Positions 7,821 to 17,598 of a stretch of DNA of 64,000 bases are shown here, in pieces. The notes below the pieces were generated by a model that saw nothing but the letters and a program-made list of their open reading frames with translations, made no database searches and was not told the origin of the DNA. Both the position numbers and the translations under genes were made by a program. How positions within the stretch are numbered: the first letter of the stretch is position 1; each line of letters starts with the position of its first letter. Source of the stretch: Paracoccus limosus (lineage in GTDB: Bacteria; Pseudomonadota; Alphaproteobacteria; Rhodobacterales; Rhodobacteraceae); the NCBI RefSeq assembly GCF_009711185.1, contig NZ_WMIF01000002.1:1-64000 (forward strand), given 5' to 3'.

Positions 7821-8747
7821 ATGTCCGAGATCGCAATGAGTCGCCGGAACGCGCTGCTGCTGGCGGGATCCATGCCGGCCCTGCTGGCGGTGCCGGCCGT
7901 GGCCCAAACTGCGCCAGCGTCTGCGGCGCCGGGGTTTCAGGGCCGGGTGCATGCCTTTCGGCTGGGCGGGTTCGAGCTGGTGACGGCGCTGGCCGGCAGC
8001 GGCCGCAATGACGATCCCATCGGCACCTTCGGGCTGGACATCCCGCCCGAGACCTTTGCCAAGGTCAGTGCCGAGAATTTCATCCCCTCGGACTGGGCCG
8101 CAGGCTCGTTCACGCCGGTTCTGCTGCGCGGCCCCGAGGGGTTGGTCCTGTTCGACACCGGCATGGAGCCCGCCCATACGCGCGCCGCTTTGGCCCTGGC
8201 CGGGGTCAAGCCCGAGGACATCGGCCATGTCGTGCTGACCCATATGCACCCCGACCATATCGGCGGGCTGATGGAGGGCGACGCCCCTGTCTTTGCCGGC
8301 GCGCAGCTGATCGCCCCGCAGGCCGAGGCCGAATACTGGGCCGCCAACCCGACCGAGGCCTATAAGGCCAAAGTCGCGCCGTTGATCGGCAAGGCGCGGC
8401 TGATCGGGGACGGTGACGAGATCTTGCCCGGCGTGCGCGCCGAGGCCGCCCACGGCCATACGCCGGGGCACACCACCTATCTGCTGGAAAGTCAGGGGAA
8501 AAAGCTGCTGCTGACCGGCGACAGCTTCAACCATTACGTCTGGTCGGTGCAGCATCCCGAATGGCACGTGCGTTTCGACGTGGACAAGGTGATGGGCGCG
8601 GCCACCCGCCGCCGCGTGCTGGTGCGGCTGGCCAATGAACGCATCCCCTTTGTCGGCTATCACATGCCCTTCCCGGCGGTGGGCTTCATCGCCCCGAACA
8701 GCGCCGGCGCATGGCGCTATGTGCCTGCCACCTATCAATTCACCTGA
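7821..8747 (+). CDS. Exported metallo-beta-lactamase-fold hydrolase
   Basis: A 308-residue protein. The N-terminus MSRRNALLLAGSMPALLAVPAVAQT looks like a Tat signal (twin arginine followed by a hydrophobic stretch and an AxA site). The hydrolase core has HMHPDHIGG (residues 141-149) and a second-ligand region HGHTPGHT, then LLLTGDSF. The spacing resembles AHL-lactonase or glyoxalase-II-like branches, but the substrate is not determinable. The ATG at 7821 was chosen because it places the twin arginine near the start and follows GGAGGCAGAG. The aldo/keto reductase follows 16 bases later. Confidence 0.85.
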   Translation: MSEIAMSRRNALLLAGSMPALLAVPAVAQTAPASAAPGFQGRVHAFRLGGFELVTALAGSGRNDDPIGTFGLDIPPETFAKVSAENFIPSDWAAGSFTPVLLRGPEGLVLFDTGMEPAHTRAALALAGVKPEDIGHVVLTHMHPDHIGGLMEGDAPVFAGAQLIAPQAEAEYWAANPTEAYKAKVAPLIGKARLIGDGDEILPGVRAEAAHGHTPGHTTYLLESQGKKLLLTGDSFNHYVWSVQHPEWHVRFDVDKVMGAATRRRVLVRLANERIPFVGYHMPFPAVGFIAPNSAGAWRYVPATYQFT

Positions 8748-8763
8748 GACCAAGGAGACTGCC

Positions 8764-9609
8764 TTGCCGCAAGATGCAATCCCGCTGCTGGCCCTGAACG
8801 ATGGCAGCGACATTCCGGCCGTAGGATTCGGCACCTACAAGCTGAACGGTCAGGCCGGGGTTGCGGCCATGGTGGGCGCGATAGAGGCGGGCTACCGGCT
8901 GCTTGATTCGGCCTTCAACTATGAAAACGAGGGTGCCGTGGGCGAGGCGGTGCGACGCTCGGGGCTGGCGCGCGGCGATTTGCGCATCTGCTCGAAACTG
9001 CCGGGCCGGCGCCAGCACCATGCCGAGGCCATCGCCACCATCGAAGAATCGCTGCTACGGGCCGGTCTGGACTATTACGACCTCTACCTGATCCACTGGC
9101 CGAACCCGAGGCAGGGCCTTTACGTCGAGGCGTGGCGGGCGATGATCGAGGCCCGCGAACGCGGGCTGATCCGTTCGATCGGGGTGTGCAATTTCCTGCC
9201 CGAGCATCTGCTGACGCTAGAGCGCGAAACCGGGGTGCTGCCCTCGGTCAACCAGATCGAGTTGCATCCCTATTTCCCGCAGGACGAACAGCTGGCCTTT
9301 AACAGCGCGCATGGCATCGCCACCGAAAGCTGGAGCCCTTTGGGTCGCGGCCGCGAGATCATGGACGAGCCGGTGGTGCAGCAGATCGCGCAACGGCTTG
9401 GCCGCAGCGGCGGGCAGGTGGTGTTGCGCTGGCATGTCCAGCGCGGCGCGGTGCCGATCCCGAAATCCGCAGACCCCGGGCGGCAGCGCGAAAATCTGTC
9501 GCTGTTCGATTTCGAACTGACGCCCGAGGATATGCAGGCCATCGCGACGCTGGCGCGCCCCAATGGCCGGCTGAAGGGGCAGGACCCCGCGACTTACGAG
9601 GAATTCTGA
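8764..9609 (+). CDS. Aldo/keto reductase
   Basis: A 281-residue (alpha/beta)8 NADPH-dependent oxidoreductase of the 2,5-diketo-D-gluconate reductase type. The tetrad is visible: Asp48 and Tyr53 ([10 protein letters not shown]), Lys78 (CSKLPG) and His111 (LYLIHWPNP). The C-terminal [14 protein letters not shown] block binds the 2'-phosphate of NADPH. A TTG start at 8764 is proposed because AAGGAG lies 7 bases upstream and no ATG fits; an in-frame start further upstream would run into the previous gene. The 3' end overlaps the convergent truB by 16 bases. Confidence 0.88.
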   Translation: MPQDAIPLLALNDGSDIPAVGFGTYKLNGQAGVAAMVGAIEAGYRLLDSAFNYENEGAVGEAVRRSGLARGDLRICSKLPGRRQHHAEAIATIEESLLRAGLDYYDLYLIHWPNPRQGLYVEAWRAMIEARERGLIRSIGVCNFLPEHLLTLERETGVLPSVNQIELHPYFPQDEQLAFNSAHGIATESWSPLGRGREIMDEPVVQQIAQRLGRSGGQVVLRWHVQRGAVPIPKSADPGRQRENLSLFDFELTPEDMQAIATLARPNGRLKGQDPATYEEF

Positions 9610-10502
9610 CCCAGGTTGAAGACGCGACCGGGTTGCACCTCGCCGCCCATGTAGCGGCCGATGCACAGCGCCTGTCCGTTGCGGCTGACCCAGACCTCTT
9701 CGCCGAATTCGGCATGGCCCAGCACCTGACCGGGATTGCCGTTCAGGATGCGCGTGGCACCGATGTCGGTCGCCTGCATCTGCGGCAGGTCGTTTAGCGC
9801 GGCGTGCAGCGGCAGCAGCGCGGCCTCGATCTCGGCCTGATTGGCACGGTCGATGCGGTCAAAGGCGATGCCGTCCTGCGCGTCGAACGGGCCGGACCAG
9901 ATCCGGCGCAGATGCGCGACATGGCCAAGGCAGCCCAGGGCCCGGCCCAGATCGCGGGCGATGGCGCGCACATAGCCGCCCTTGCCGCAGACCATGCGCA
10001 GATCGGCGCTGTCGGGTGTCGTCCCCAGCAATTCCAGCGATTCCACCCACAGCGGGCGGGCGGCCAGCTCCAGCTTCTCACCTTCGCGGGCAAGGTCATA
10101 GGCGCGCTCGCCCTCGACCTTGACGGCCGAGACATTGGGCGGCACCTGCATGATCTCGCCGGTAAAGACGGGCAGGGCGGCGCGGATCGCATCGGCATCC
10201 GGGCGATTGTCGCTGGATTTCAGCACCGCGCCCGAGGCGTCGTCGGTCGCCGTCTCGGCGCCCCAGTTCACGGTGAAATCATAGGCCTTCAGCGCCTCGG
10301 TCAGGATCGGCACAGTCTTGGTCGCCTCACCCAGCGCGATGGCCAGAACGCCGGTCGCATCCGGGTCCAGCGTTCCGGCATGGCCGGCCTTTTTCGCGTC
10401 CAGCGCCCAGCGGACCTTGCCGACCACATCGGTCGAGCCGACGCCGGCCGGCTTGTCCACGATCAGCCAACCGTGGATCTCGCGCCCTTTTTTGCGTGCC
10501 AT
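9594..10502 (-). CDS. truB: tRNA pseudouridine(55) synthase
   Basis: It makes the universal T-loop pseudouridine at position 55 of tRNAs. The product is 302 residues. The N-terminal [20 protein letters not shown] and the catalytic [11 protein letters not shown] (Asp46 as the presumed nucleophile) are diagnostic, and [18 protein letters not shown] is the later conserved block. The start codon shares one base with the stop of the upstream gene (TAATG), so rbfA, the glycosidase-like gene and truB form a tight minus-strand unit. The 3' end overlaps the convergent aldo/keto reductase by 16 bases. Confidence 0.96.
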   Translation of the reverse strand: MARKKGREIHGWLIVDKPAGVGSTDVVGKVRWALDAKKAGHAGTLDPDATGVLAIALGEATKTVPILTEALKAYDFTVNWGAETATDDASGAVLKSSDNRPDADAIRAALPVFTGEIMQVPPNVSAVKVEGERAYDLAREGEKLELAARPLWVESLELLGTTPDSADLRMVCGKGGYVRAIARDLGRALGCLGHVAHLRRIWSGPFDAQDGIAFDRIDRANQAEIEAALLPLHAALNDLPQMQATDIGATRILNGNPGQVLGHAEFGEEVWVSRNGQALCIGRYMGGEVQPGRVFNLGQNSS

Positions 10503-11257
10503 TATTCCTGTTCCGTATAGCCGATGATCGGTCCCAGCCGCCGCCCGAAGTCGGCGCGGTTGAGCGCGGGGGCATACAGCCTTGAGATCGAGCCGTCAAA
10601 GTAAAGCGCATCGCGCGCCCCTAGCCCGTCGCGGAACAGCCGGCCGAATTCGTGGAAGGTCACGGCGCGGTCGGAAATCGCGAACCACACCGTCTGGCCA
10701 TCGGGCGAGACGCCGACGCTGTTCCGGATATAGCGGCTGTCGCTGTCGGCCAGAAACCGCGGATGCAGCGCGCCGTCGATGACCAGCATCGGTCCCGATT
10801 GCGTGGCGATGCGGCATTGCGGCCGGGCCTTGGCGAAGGCGCGGCTTTCGATGACCTGATAGGGCCGCTTGCCACCGGCGCAAAAGACACCGTTCGGCAG
10901 CATGCCGAAATTGCCGTCGCCGCCTGCGGTCACCAGATCGCCGGCCTTCTCGCCATCGCTGATGTAAAGGCCGACCGGCTGGTAATCGGGATGATACATG
11001 CCGGCATTCATCGCAAAGGCCAGCACCTGCCCCTGCGGCAGGTTGCGGCGCACACCGCTGAAATCGCCCAGCACCTTGCCGTCCGGGCCGTTCAGCCACA
11101 GCTTCAGCCCCGGTTCCTGTGCGCCGTCCAGCGTGCAGACGACATAGCCCTGCCCGTCGAAATCACGCTTTTCGCAAATCCCGGCCACGGCGGGCAGGGT
11201 CATCGCGATCAGCGCGCCGATCGCCAGCCCCAGCCGGCGCTTCAGCTCAATCCTCAT
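10502..11257 (-). CDS. Exported phosphodiester-glycosidase-like protein (DUF2233/NAGPA family)
   Basis: A 251-residue protein with a Sec-type signal ([21 protein letters not shown]). It carries the family core [41 protein letters not shown] and [15 protein letters not shown]. The fold is shared with the mammalian uncovering enzyme NAGPA and is proposed to cleave sugar phosphodiesters, so a role in periplasmic glycan turnover is a fair inference, not proven. It starts inside the end of rbfA (11-base overlap) and ends at the truB start, an odd place for an exported protein between two RNA-maturation genes. Confidence 0.82.
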   Translation of the reverse strand: MRIELKRRLGLAIGALIAMTLPAVAGICEKRDFDGQGYVVCTLDGAQEPGLKLWLNGPDGKVLGDFSGVRRNLPQGQVLAFAMNAGMYHPDYQPVGLYISDGEKAGDLVTAGGDGNFGMLPNGVFCAGGKRPYQVIESRAFAKARPQCRIATQSGPMLVIDGALHPRFLADSDSRYIRNSVGVSPDGQTVWFAISDRAVTFHEFGRLFRDGLGARDALYFDGSISRLYAPALNRADFGRRLGPIIGYTEQE

Positions 11258-11681
11258 CGCTCTCGTCGTCGCGGGCGTCGTCGTCCTGGCCCTCGATATC
11301 GCGGCGCACGCGTTCATCGGCGAACAGCCGCCGTGTGTCGTCCATGCGGTCGAAGGTCTCGTCCAGCACGAAACGCAGCTGCGGCGCGTATTTCAGCGTC
11401 ATCGCCTTTGACACAAGATGCCGCAGCTCGGGCGCATTGCGGCGCAGCGCGGCCAGCGCATCCTTGGCGCCCTGCCCGCCCAGAGGCAGGACATAGGCCG
11501 TCGCGACCTTCAGATCGGGCGAGGTGCGCACCTCGCCCACGGTGATCGAATGCCGGTTCAGGTCCGGGTCATGAACATCCCCGCGGGCGAGGACATCGGA
11601 AAGCGTGCGGCGGATCAATTCGCCCACGCGAAGCTGACGCTGCGAGGGACCATTGCCGGAATGAAAGCGGTTCTGTGCCAT
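11247..11681 (-). CDS. rbfA: 30S ribosome-binding factor A
   Basis: It binds immature 30S subunits and helps 16S rRNA 5'-end processing, in the cytosol. The product is 144 residues. The core reads [20 protein letters not shown], then [20 protein letters not shown] and the C-terminal [14 protein letters not shown] very acidic tail ([12 protein letters not shown]) ends it, as in many alphaproteobacterial RbfA. I chose MAQNRFHSG at 11681; upstream in-frame codons give non-conserved sequence. The rbfA-truB pairing is classic, but here an exported protein gene lies between them. Confidence 0.93.
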   Translation of the reverse strand: MAQNRFHSGNGPSQRQLRVGELIRRTLSDVLARGDVHDPDLNRHSITVGEVRTSPDLKVATAYVLPLGGQGAKDALAALRRNAPELRHLVSKAMTLKYAPQLRFVLDETFDRMDDTRRLFADERVRRDIEGQDDDARDDESDED

Positions 11682-11751
11682 GGGGCCAGATGTAGGGGGT
11701 CGCGGGCCGGGCCGCAACGGGATAGAACGGGCGCAAAGCAAGGGGGCGGGC

Positions 11752-12558
11752 ATGGACAAGCCGGGAATCGTGATCACGGGCGCCTCGGGGCGCATGGGAC
11801 AGATGCTGATGCGCACGGTGCTGGCCTCGGATCAGGCGCGGCTGGTGGGGGCGGTGGTGCGCCCGGGCAGCGGCTGGATCGGGCGCGACGTGGGCGAGGC
11901 GATGGGCGGCGCGCCGGTCGGCGTGATCGCCACCGATGATGCGGTCGAGGCCATCGCCCCGGCACAGGCGGTGATCGATTTTACCACGCCCGAGGCGACG
12001 CTGGCCTTTGCCGAGCTGACCGCGCAGGCCCGCGCCGTGCATGTCATCGGCACCACCGGCTTTTCCGACGCCCAGCTTGTCGCGCTGAAACCCGCCGCGC
12101 GCCACGCCCCGATCATCCGCGCCGGCAACATGAGCCTGGGCGTCAACCTGCTGGTCGGGCTGACCCGCAAGGTGGCCGCCGCCCTGGGCGAGGATTGGGA
12201 CATCGAGGTGGTCGAGGCGCATCACAACCGCAAGGTCGATGCCCCCTCGGGCACCGCGCTGATGCTGGGCGAAGCCGCAGCCGAGGGGCGCGGCACCACT
12301 CTGGCCGATCTGCGCACCCCTGCGCGCGAAGGCATCACCGGCGCCCGCGAAAAGGGCAGCATCGGCTTTGCCGCCATTCGTGGCGGCGATGTGGTGGGCG
12401 AACATGACGTGATCTTTGCCACGGCGGGCGAACGGGTGGTGCTGCGCCATCTGGCCACCGACCGGGCGATTTTCGCGCGAGGCGCGCTGCGCGCCGCGAT
12501 CTGGGGGCAGGACAAGGGGCCGGGTGAATATGACATGGCGGATGTGCTTGGCCTCTGA
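11752..12558 (+). CDS. dapB: 4-hydroxy-tetrahydrodipicolinate reductase
   Basis: It performs the NAD(P)H-dependent reduction step of the diaminopimelate/lysine pathway, feeding peptidoglycan. The product is 268 residues. The Rossmann loop is [19 protein letters not shown], the catalytic [18 protein letters not shown] and [17 protein letters not shown] are all canonical. The start MDKPG at 11752 follows an AAGGGGG ribosome-binding site. It diverges from rbfA across 70 bases and lies 24 bases before the tsaE-amgK fusion. Asd, another enzyme of this pathway, is at 33232-34254. Confidence 0.96.
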   Translation: MDKPGIVITGASGRMGQMLMRTVLASDQARLVGAVVRPGSGWIGRDVGEAMGGAPVGVIATDDAVEAIAPAQAVIDFTTPEATLAFAELTAQARAVHVIGTTGFSDAQLVALKPAARHAPIIRAGNMSLGVNLLVGLTRKVAAALGEDWDIEVVEAHHNRKVDAPSGTALMLGEAAAEGRGTTLADLRTPAREGITGAREKGSIGFAAIRGGDVVGEHDVIFATAGERVVLRHLATDRAIFARGALRAAIWGQDKGPGEYDMADVLGL

Positions 12559-12582
12559 CCCCGGCGCGCTTAGGTTGAGGCC

Positions 12583-13998
12583 ATGACCCTGCTTGCGACG
12601 CTTGACCCCGCCGATGCCGATCTGACCGCCTGTCTGGGCCGGGTAATGGCCGCCGTGCTGAAACCCGGCGACACCGTTGCCCTGCAAGGCCCGGTCGGCG
12701 CCGGTAAGACGCATTTCGCCCGCGCCTTCATCCGCGCTCGTCAGGGCGATCTGGCCGAAGACGTGCCCAGCCCGACCTTTACCCTGGTCCAGACCTATGT
12801 CGACCCGCTGGGGACCGAGATCTGGCACGCAGATCTTTACCGCCTGACCCATCCCGACGAGCTGGCCGAGCTGGGTCTGGACGATGCGATGCGTGATTCG
12901 ATCGTGCTGATCGAATGGCCCGACCATGGCGGCCCCCTGCCCGATCCGCTGACGATCGCGCTGGACCCGCATGCGGATTTCCCCGAATTGCGCCGCATCA
13001 CCCTGTCGGGCAGCGAGGCGCGCTGGGGCTTTGCCACCCGCCTGCCGGCCATTGCCCGGCTGATCCATCGCGCCGGCTGGGTCGAGGCGCGGCTGATCCC
13101 GCTGGCGGGAGATGCCTCGTCGCGGCGCTATTTCCGCCTGCTGGACGGGGACCGCAGCGCCGTCCTGATGGATGCCGCCCCCGGCACCACCGATGGCTAT
13201 GTCGCGATGACGCAATGGCTGCGGCACCGCGATTTCCACGCGCCCGAGATTCTGGCTGCCGACCAGCACGAGGGGCTGCTGCTGCTGGAAGACCTGGGCG
13301 ATGATCTGGTGGCCCGCGTGCTGGCCGAGACGCCCGCGCTGGCACCCCGGATCTATGACCGCATGACCGATCTGCTGGTCGATCTGCACCGCCATGCGCC
13401 GCCGGATTTCGTGCTGCGGCTGGACGGGCCCGAGCTGGCGCGTCAGGTCACGCTGTTTGCCGATCACTATCCCGCCGCCGTGGGCGCGCCGGGTCTGGGC
13501 GCCGGCATCGCCCCCGCCATCGAGGCGCTGCATGCCGAATTGTGCGAAGGCATCGCTCCGGTGCTGGGTCTGCGCGATTTCCATGCCGAGAACCTGATCT
13601 GGCGCGGCGATGCGCCTTTGGGCGTGCTGGATTTTCAAGACGCGGTGGCGGTGCATCCGGCCTATGATCTGGTGTCGGGCCTGCAGGACGCGCGCCGCGA
13701 TGTCGCGCCCGAGATCGAGGCCGCGCAGATCGCGCGCTATGTCGCCGCGACCGGGCTGGACGACCCCCGGTTTCGCGCCGCCTATGCGCTTTTGGGCGCG
13801 CAGCGCAACCTGCGCATCATAGGCATCTTTACCCGGCTGGCGCAGCGCGACGGCAAGCGGCGCTATCTGGCCTTCATGCCTCGGGTCTGGGCCGCAATCC
13901 AGCGCGATCTGGCGCATCCGGCGCTGGCGCCTCTGGCGCAGGCGATGCAGGGCATCCCGGAGCCTTCGGCCGAGGTGATCGAGGGCATCCTCGCATGA
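12583..13998 (+). CDS. TsaE-AmgK fusion: t6A ATPase domain plus N-acetylmuramate/N-acetylglucosamine kinase domain
   Basis: A 471-residue two-domain protein. Residues 1 to about 150 are TsaE, the ATPase of the tRNA t6A37 threonylcarbamoylation complex, with P-loop GPVGAGKTH (36-44), PSPTFTLVQTY and HADLYRL. From about 165 to the end is an AmgK-type anomeric sugar kinase: GDASSRRYFRL, LLLEDLGDD, the catalytic LRDFHAENLIW near residue 328 and GVLDFQDAV. AmgK with MurU forms a salvage route from MurNAc to UDP-MurNAc, and MurU is the next gene (ATGA overlap). There is no stop or frameshift between the domains, so it looks like a real fusion. I recall similar fusions in Rhodobacterales. Confidence 0.9.
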   Translation: MTLLATLDPADADLTACLGRVMAAVLKPGDTVALQGPVGAGKTHFARAFIRARQGDLAEDVPSPTFTLVQTYVDPLGTEIWHADLYRLTHPDELAELGLDDAMRDSIVLIEWPDHGGPLPDPLTIALDPHADFPELRRITLSGSEARWGFATRLPAIARLIHRAGWVEARLIPLAGDASSRRYFRLLDGDRSAVLMDAAPGTTDGYVAMTQWLRHRDFHAPEILAADQHEGLLLLEDLGDDLVARVLAETPALAPRIYDRMTDLLVDLHRHAPPDFVLRLDGPELARQVTLFADHYPAAVGAPGLGAGIAPAIEALHAELCEGIAPVLGLRDFHAENLIWRGDAPLGVLDFQDAVAVHPAYDLVSGLQDARRDVAPEIEAAQIARYVAATGLDDPRFRAAYALLGAQRNLRIIGIFTRLAQRDGKRRYLAFMPRVWAAIQRDLAHPALAPLAQAMQGIPEPSAEVIEGILA

Positions 13999-14663
13999 GC
14001 CTGCCGGTGATGATCTTTTCCGCCGGCAAAGGCACGCGCATGGCGCCGCTGACCGATGTGACGCCGAAACCGCTAATCCCGGTGGCGGGTCGCACGCTGT
14101 TGGACCGGGCGCTGGATCTGGCCCGCGCGGCCGGGGCCGGGCCCTTTGTCGTCAATATCCACCATCTGGGCGGCCAGATCCGGGATCACATCGGCGATCA
14201 GGCGCAGATCTCGGACGAATCCGATCTGCTGCTGGAAACCGGCGGCGGGTTGCGCAAGGCCCTGCCCCTGCTGGGCGCCGGGCCTGTGATCACAATGAAT
14301 CCGGATGTGGTCTGGACCGGGCCGAACCCGATCTCGGCCCTGCTCGATGCATGGGATGACGACATGCACGCGCTGCTGATGCTGGTGCCGATCACCCGCA
14401 CTCATGGCCGCCAAGGCCCCGGAGACTTCAGCCTCGACGCCGAAAAGCGCCTGATCCGCAAGGGCGATCTGGTCTATGGCGGCGTGCAGATCATTCGCCC
14501 CGACCGGCTGGAGGAGATCCCGGACGAGGTGTTTTCGCTGAACCGGCTCTGGGACATGCTGATCGCCGAGGGGCGGGCCTATGGGCTGATCCACAGCGGC
14601 GCATGGTGTGACGTCGGCCGGCCCGATTGCATCCCGCTGGCCGAGGGGCTGCTGCGTGGCTGA
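13995..14663 (+). CDS. murU: N-acetylmuramate alpha-1-phosphate uridylyltransferase
   Basis: It converts MurNAc-1-phosphate to UDP-MurNAc in peptidoglycan recycling, bypassing de novo synthesis. The product is 222 residues. The nucleotidyltransferase signature is FSAGKGTRMAPLTDVTPKPL near the N-terminus, then LLETGGGLRKALP and MNPDVVW. It overlaps the AmgK-containing gene upstream by four bases and addB downstream by eight, so it is embedded in a coupled run. The pairing with AmgK supports MurU over other sugar-1-phosphate uridylyltransferases. Confidence 0.9.
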   Translation: MSLPVMIFSAGKGTRMAPLTDVTPKPLIPVAGRTLLDRALDLARAAGAGPFVVNIHHLGGQIRDHIGDQAQISDESDLLLETGGGLRKALPLLGAGPVITMNPDVVWTGPNPISALLDAWDDDMHALLMLVPITRTHGRQGPGDFSLDAEKRLIRKGDLVYGGVQIIRPDRLEEIPDEVFSLNRLWDMLIAEGRAYGLIHSGAWCDVGRPDCIPLAEGLLRG

Positions 14664-17598
14664 GTGGGAAAACGGGCTTTACGCCCTGCCCTGCGGCGCG
14701 GATTTTCCCGGCGCCTTTGCCGATGGGCTGATCGCCCGGATGCGCGCCCGCCCGCCGCAGGACATGGCGCGGGTCACGGTCTATGCGAACTCGGGCCAGT
14801 CGCTGATGGCCCTGCGCGAGGCGCTGATCTGGCGCGGGCCGATCGTGCTGCCGCAACTGCGGCTGATCGCGGATCTGGGCGGTGGCGGGGCCACGGCGCC
14901 CTTGGCGCGCCGGCTGGAACTCGGGCGTCTGATCGACGCCGCGCTGCGCGCCCAGCCCGATCTGGCGCAGGGGCAATCGGTGCCGGAACTGGCCGCCTCG
15001 CTGGCCGGGCTGATGGCCGAGATGCAGCTGGAAGGTCTGGATGCCGAGGCGCTGGACCGCATCGACGCCAGCGACCACGCACAGCATTGGGGCCGCGCGC
15101 TGGCCTTTCTGAAGATCGCCGCCTGCTACTATCTGTCGGACCCGCCGCAGGATCGCGAAAGTCGCCAGCGCGCGGCTGCCGAGCAGCTTGCCGAGGTATG
15201 GGCGCGGGGCGAGATGCTGCCGCAGGGGCCGGTGGTCGTCGCAGGCTCGACCGGCTCGCACGGGGCGACGCGGGATTTCATGCGCGCGGTGGCGCGGCTG
15301 CCGATGGGGGCCGTGGTGTTGCCGGGCTTCGATGCCGACATGCCCGCCGCGATCTGGGACAGTCTGGACGCGCGGGCCGAGGATCATCCGCAGGCGCGCT
15401 ACGCCCCCTTTGTCGCGGAATTCGGCCCGCCCCGGGCCTGGGTCGAGGGGGCGGCGCCTGACCCCGCGCGCAACCAACTGATATCTTTGGCCTTGCGCCC
15501 TGCCCCGGTGACCGACCAATGGATCACCGAAGGCCCGGCCCTGGGCCCACTGATCCCCGCGACCCGGAACCTGAGCCTGATCGAGGCCGAGCAGCCCGCG
15601 CAGGAGGCCGAGGCGATTGCCCTGACCATCCGCGAGGCGGTCGGGCGCGCCCAGCCGGTGACGCTGATCGCCGCCGACCGCATGCTGACCCGGCGCGTGC
15701 AATCGGCGCTGGACCGCTGGGGCATCATCCCGGACGATTCCGCAGGCCAGCCCCTGCCCCTGACCGCACCCGGCCTGTTCCTGCGCCATGTCGCCGACCT
15801 CTATGGCGCCGAGCTGATGATCGACGGCCTGCTGGTCTTGCTGAAACATCCGGTCACCGCGACCGGCCTTGGCGCCGATTACCGGCGTGATCACAACCGC
15901 CACAGCCGCGATCTGGAACTGCATCTGCGCAAGCATGGCCCGGCCTTTCCGGATGGCGCGGCGCTGCGCGACTGGGCCGAAAAGGGCGACGAGAAAAGCA
16001 AGCCCTGGGGCCTGTGGCTGGCGGGCCTGCTGGACCGGATCGTGCCCTTGGCACAGGACCGCGCCGCGCGTCCGCTGGCGCAGCGGCTGGCCGATCTGCA
16101 CGCTCTGGCCGAGGATCTGGCTGCCGGTCCCGCCGGCAGCGTCGAGGCGTCCGAGCTTTGGGCTAAGGCTTCGGGCGGGCTGGCGCGCGGGGTGCTGGCG
16201 CAGCTTGCCGACCATGCCCATCTGGGCCATGACCTGCGCCCCGGAGAGTTCCGCGATCTGCTCTACGAGCAATTGCAGGGTCAGGCCGTGCGTCAGGACG
16301 TGGCTTCGCATCCTCTGGTGCGGTTTCGCGGCCCGCGCGAGGCCCGAACCGAGGCCGTGGGCGAGGTCGCGGGACTGGTCGTGCTGGCCGGCCTGAACGA
16401 AGGGGGCTGGCCGCAGGCGCTGCCACCGGACCCGTGGCTGTCGCGGCCCATGCGCTCGGCCGCCGGGCTGACCTTGCCGGAACGCCGCGTCGGGCTGGCC
16501 GCGCATGACTTTCAGCAGGCGGTCGGCGCCGCCGAGGTGGTGCTGACCCGCGCCCGCCGCGATGCCGAGGCCGAGACGATCCCCTCGCGCTGGCTGAACC
16601 GGCTGACGAACCTTCTGGGCGGCCTGCATGCGCAGGACGGTCCCGCCGCCTTGCTGGCGATGCGCGCGCGCGGCCAGCACTGGCTGGCACTGGCCGAGAT
16701 GCAGTCCCGCCCCGGGGCGTGCATTCCCGCCGCCCGCCGCCCGGCACCGATCCCGCCGCCGCCCGCGATGGCCGAGATGTCGGTGACCGAGGTCAAGACC
16801 CTGATCCGCGACCCCTATGCCCTCTATGCCCGCCGCGTGTTGGGCCTGTCGGCGCTGGACCCGCTGCGCCCGGAACCCAATGCGGCCGAGCGTGGCAATG
16901 TCCTGCACGAGATCATGGACCGCTTTTTGCGCGGCCTGCCCGACCTGCCGGAAACGCCCGAGGCGATGAAGGCGCGGCTGCTTGTGATCACGGATGAGGT
17001 GCTGGCGCGCGACGTGCCATGGCCCTCGGCCCGGCTGTTCTGGCGCGCGCGGATTGCCGGGGTGGCCGACCGGCTGATGTCCGACGAAGCGGCGCGGCTG
17101 ACCGAGGGGCGTCCGGTGCTGATCGAGGACCGGGGGGCGCTGGTCGTTCCGGGCATGGAGTTTCGGCTGAAGGCCACACCCGACCGGCTGGACCTGCTGC
17201 AGGATGGCCGGGTTCAGGTCTATGACTATAAATCCGGCAAGCCGCCGACCGACAAGCAGGTCGCGCATTTCGACAAGCAATTGCCGCTGGAGGCCGCGAT
17301 GGTCGAGCTGGGCGCCTTTGGCAAGCTGGGCCCTGCCGAGGTCGCGGGCATCAGCTACATCCAGCTGGGCGGCGAGGGCAAGACCGAGGCGCGTGATTTC
17401 GGCCCGGGCCAGGCCCTTGAAACATGGGCCGGCTTCGTCAACCTGATCGGGCAGTATCTGCGCGGCGAGCGCGGCTTTGTCGCGCGCCTTGCCATGGAGC
17501 GCAGCGACCATGCCAGCGATTACGACCACCTGTCGCGCCATGGCGAATGGGACGTGACCGAAGCGGCCCGGCCCCAGAGGTTCCGCGATGGCGATTGA
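14656..17598 (+). CDS. addB: AddB subunit of the AddAB helicase-nuclease
   Basis: With AddA it resects double-strand breaks for recombination. The product is 980 residues. The C-terminal RecB-type nuclease is recognisable: NVLHEIMDRFLRGLPDLP, then the metal/catalytic VYDYKSGKPPTDKQ and a following Q-rich helix. The N-terminal half is a degenerate helicase-like region without a convincing Walker A lysine, as expected for the alphaproteobacterial AddB branch. A GTG at 14656 is the likely start: it overlaps the murU stop (eight bases), and the sequence before it in frame belongs to murU. addA starts 11 bases before its end. Confidence 0.92.
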   Translation: MAEWENGLYALPCGADFPGAFADGLIARMRARPPQDMARVTVYANSGQSLMALREALIWRGPIVLPQLRLIADLGGGGATAPLARRLELGRLIDAALRAQPDLAQGQSVPELAASLAGLMAEMQLEGLDAEALDRIDASDHAQHWGRALAFLKIAACYYLSDPPQDRESRQRAAAEQLAEVWARGEMLPQGPVVVAGSTGSHGATRDFMRAVARLPMGAVVLPGFDADMPAAIWDSLDARAEDHPQARYAPFVAEFGPPRAWVEGAAPDPARNQLISLALRPAPVTDQWITEGPALGPLIPATRNLSLIEAEQPAQEAEAIALTIREAVGRAQPVTLIAADRMLTRRVQSALDRWGIIPDDSAGQPLPLTAPGLFLRHVADLYGAELMIDGLLVLLKHPVTATGLGADYRRDHNRHSRDLELHLRKHGPAFPDGAALRDWAEKGDEKSKPWGLWLAGLLDRIVPLAQDRAARPLAQRLADLHALAEDLAAGPAGSVEASELWAKASGGLARGVLAQLADHAHLGHDLRPGEFRDLLYEQLQGQAVRQDVASHPLVRFRGPREARTEAVGEVAGLVVLAGLNEGGWPQALPPDPWLSRPMRSAAGLTLPERRVGLAAHDFQQAVGAAEVVLTRARRDAEAETIPSRWLNRLTNLLGGLHAQDGPAALLAMRARGQHWLALAEMQSRPGACIPAARRPAPIPPPPAMAEMSVTEVKTLIRDPYALYARRVLGLSALDPLRPEPNAAERGNVLHEIMDRFLRGLPDLPETPEAMKARLLVITDEVLARDVPWPSARLFWRARIAGVADRLMSDEAARLTEGRPVLIEDRGALVVPGMEFRLKATPDRLDLLQDGRVQVYDYKSGKPPTDKQVAHFDKQLPLEAAMVELGAFGKLGPAEVAGISYIQLGGEGKTEARDFGPGQALETWAGFVNLIGQYLRGERGFVARLAMERSDHASDYDHLSRHGEWDVTEAARPQRFRDGD

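Noticed and set aside
11569-13917. Long minus-strand open frame opposite dapB and the tsaE-amgK fusion
   Set aside because: No recognisable domain; the plus-strand genes are secure.
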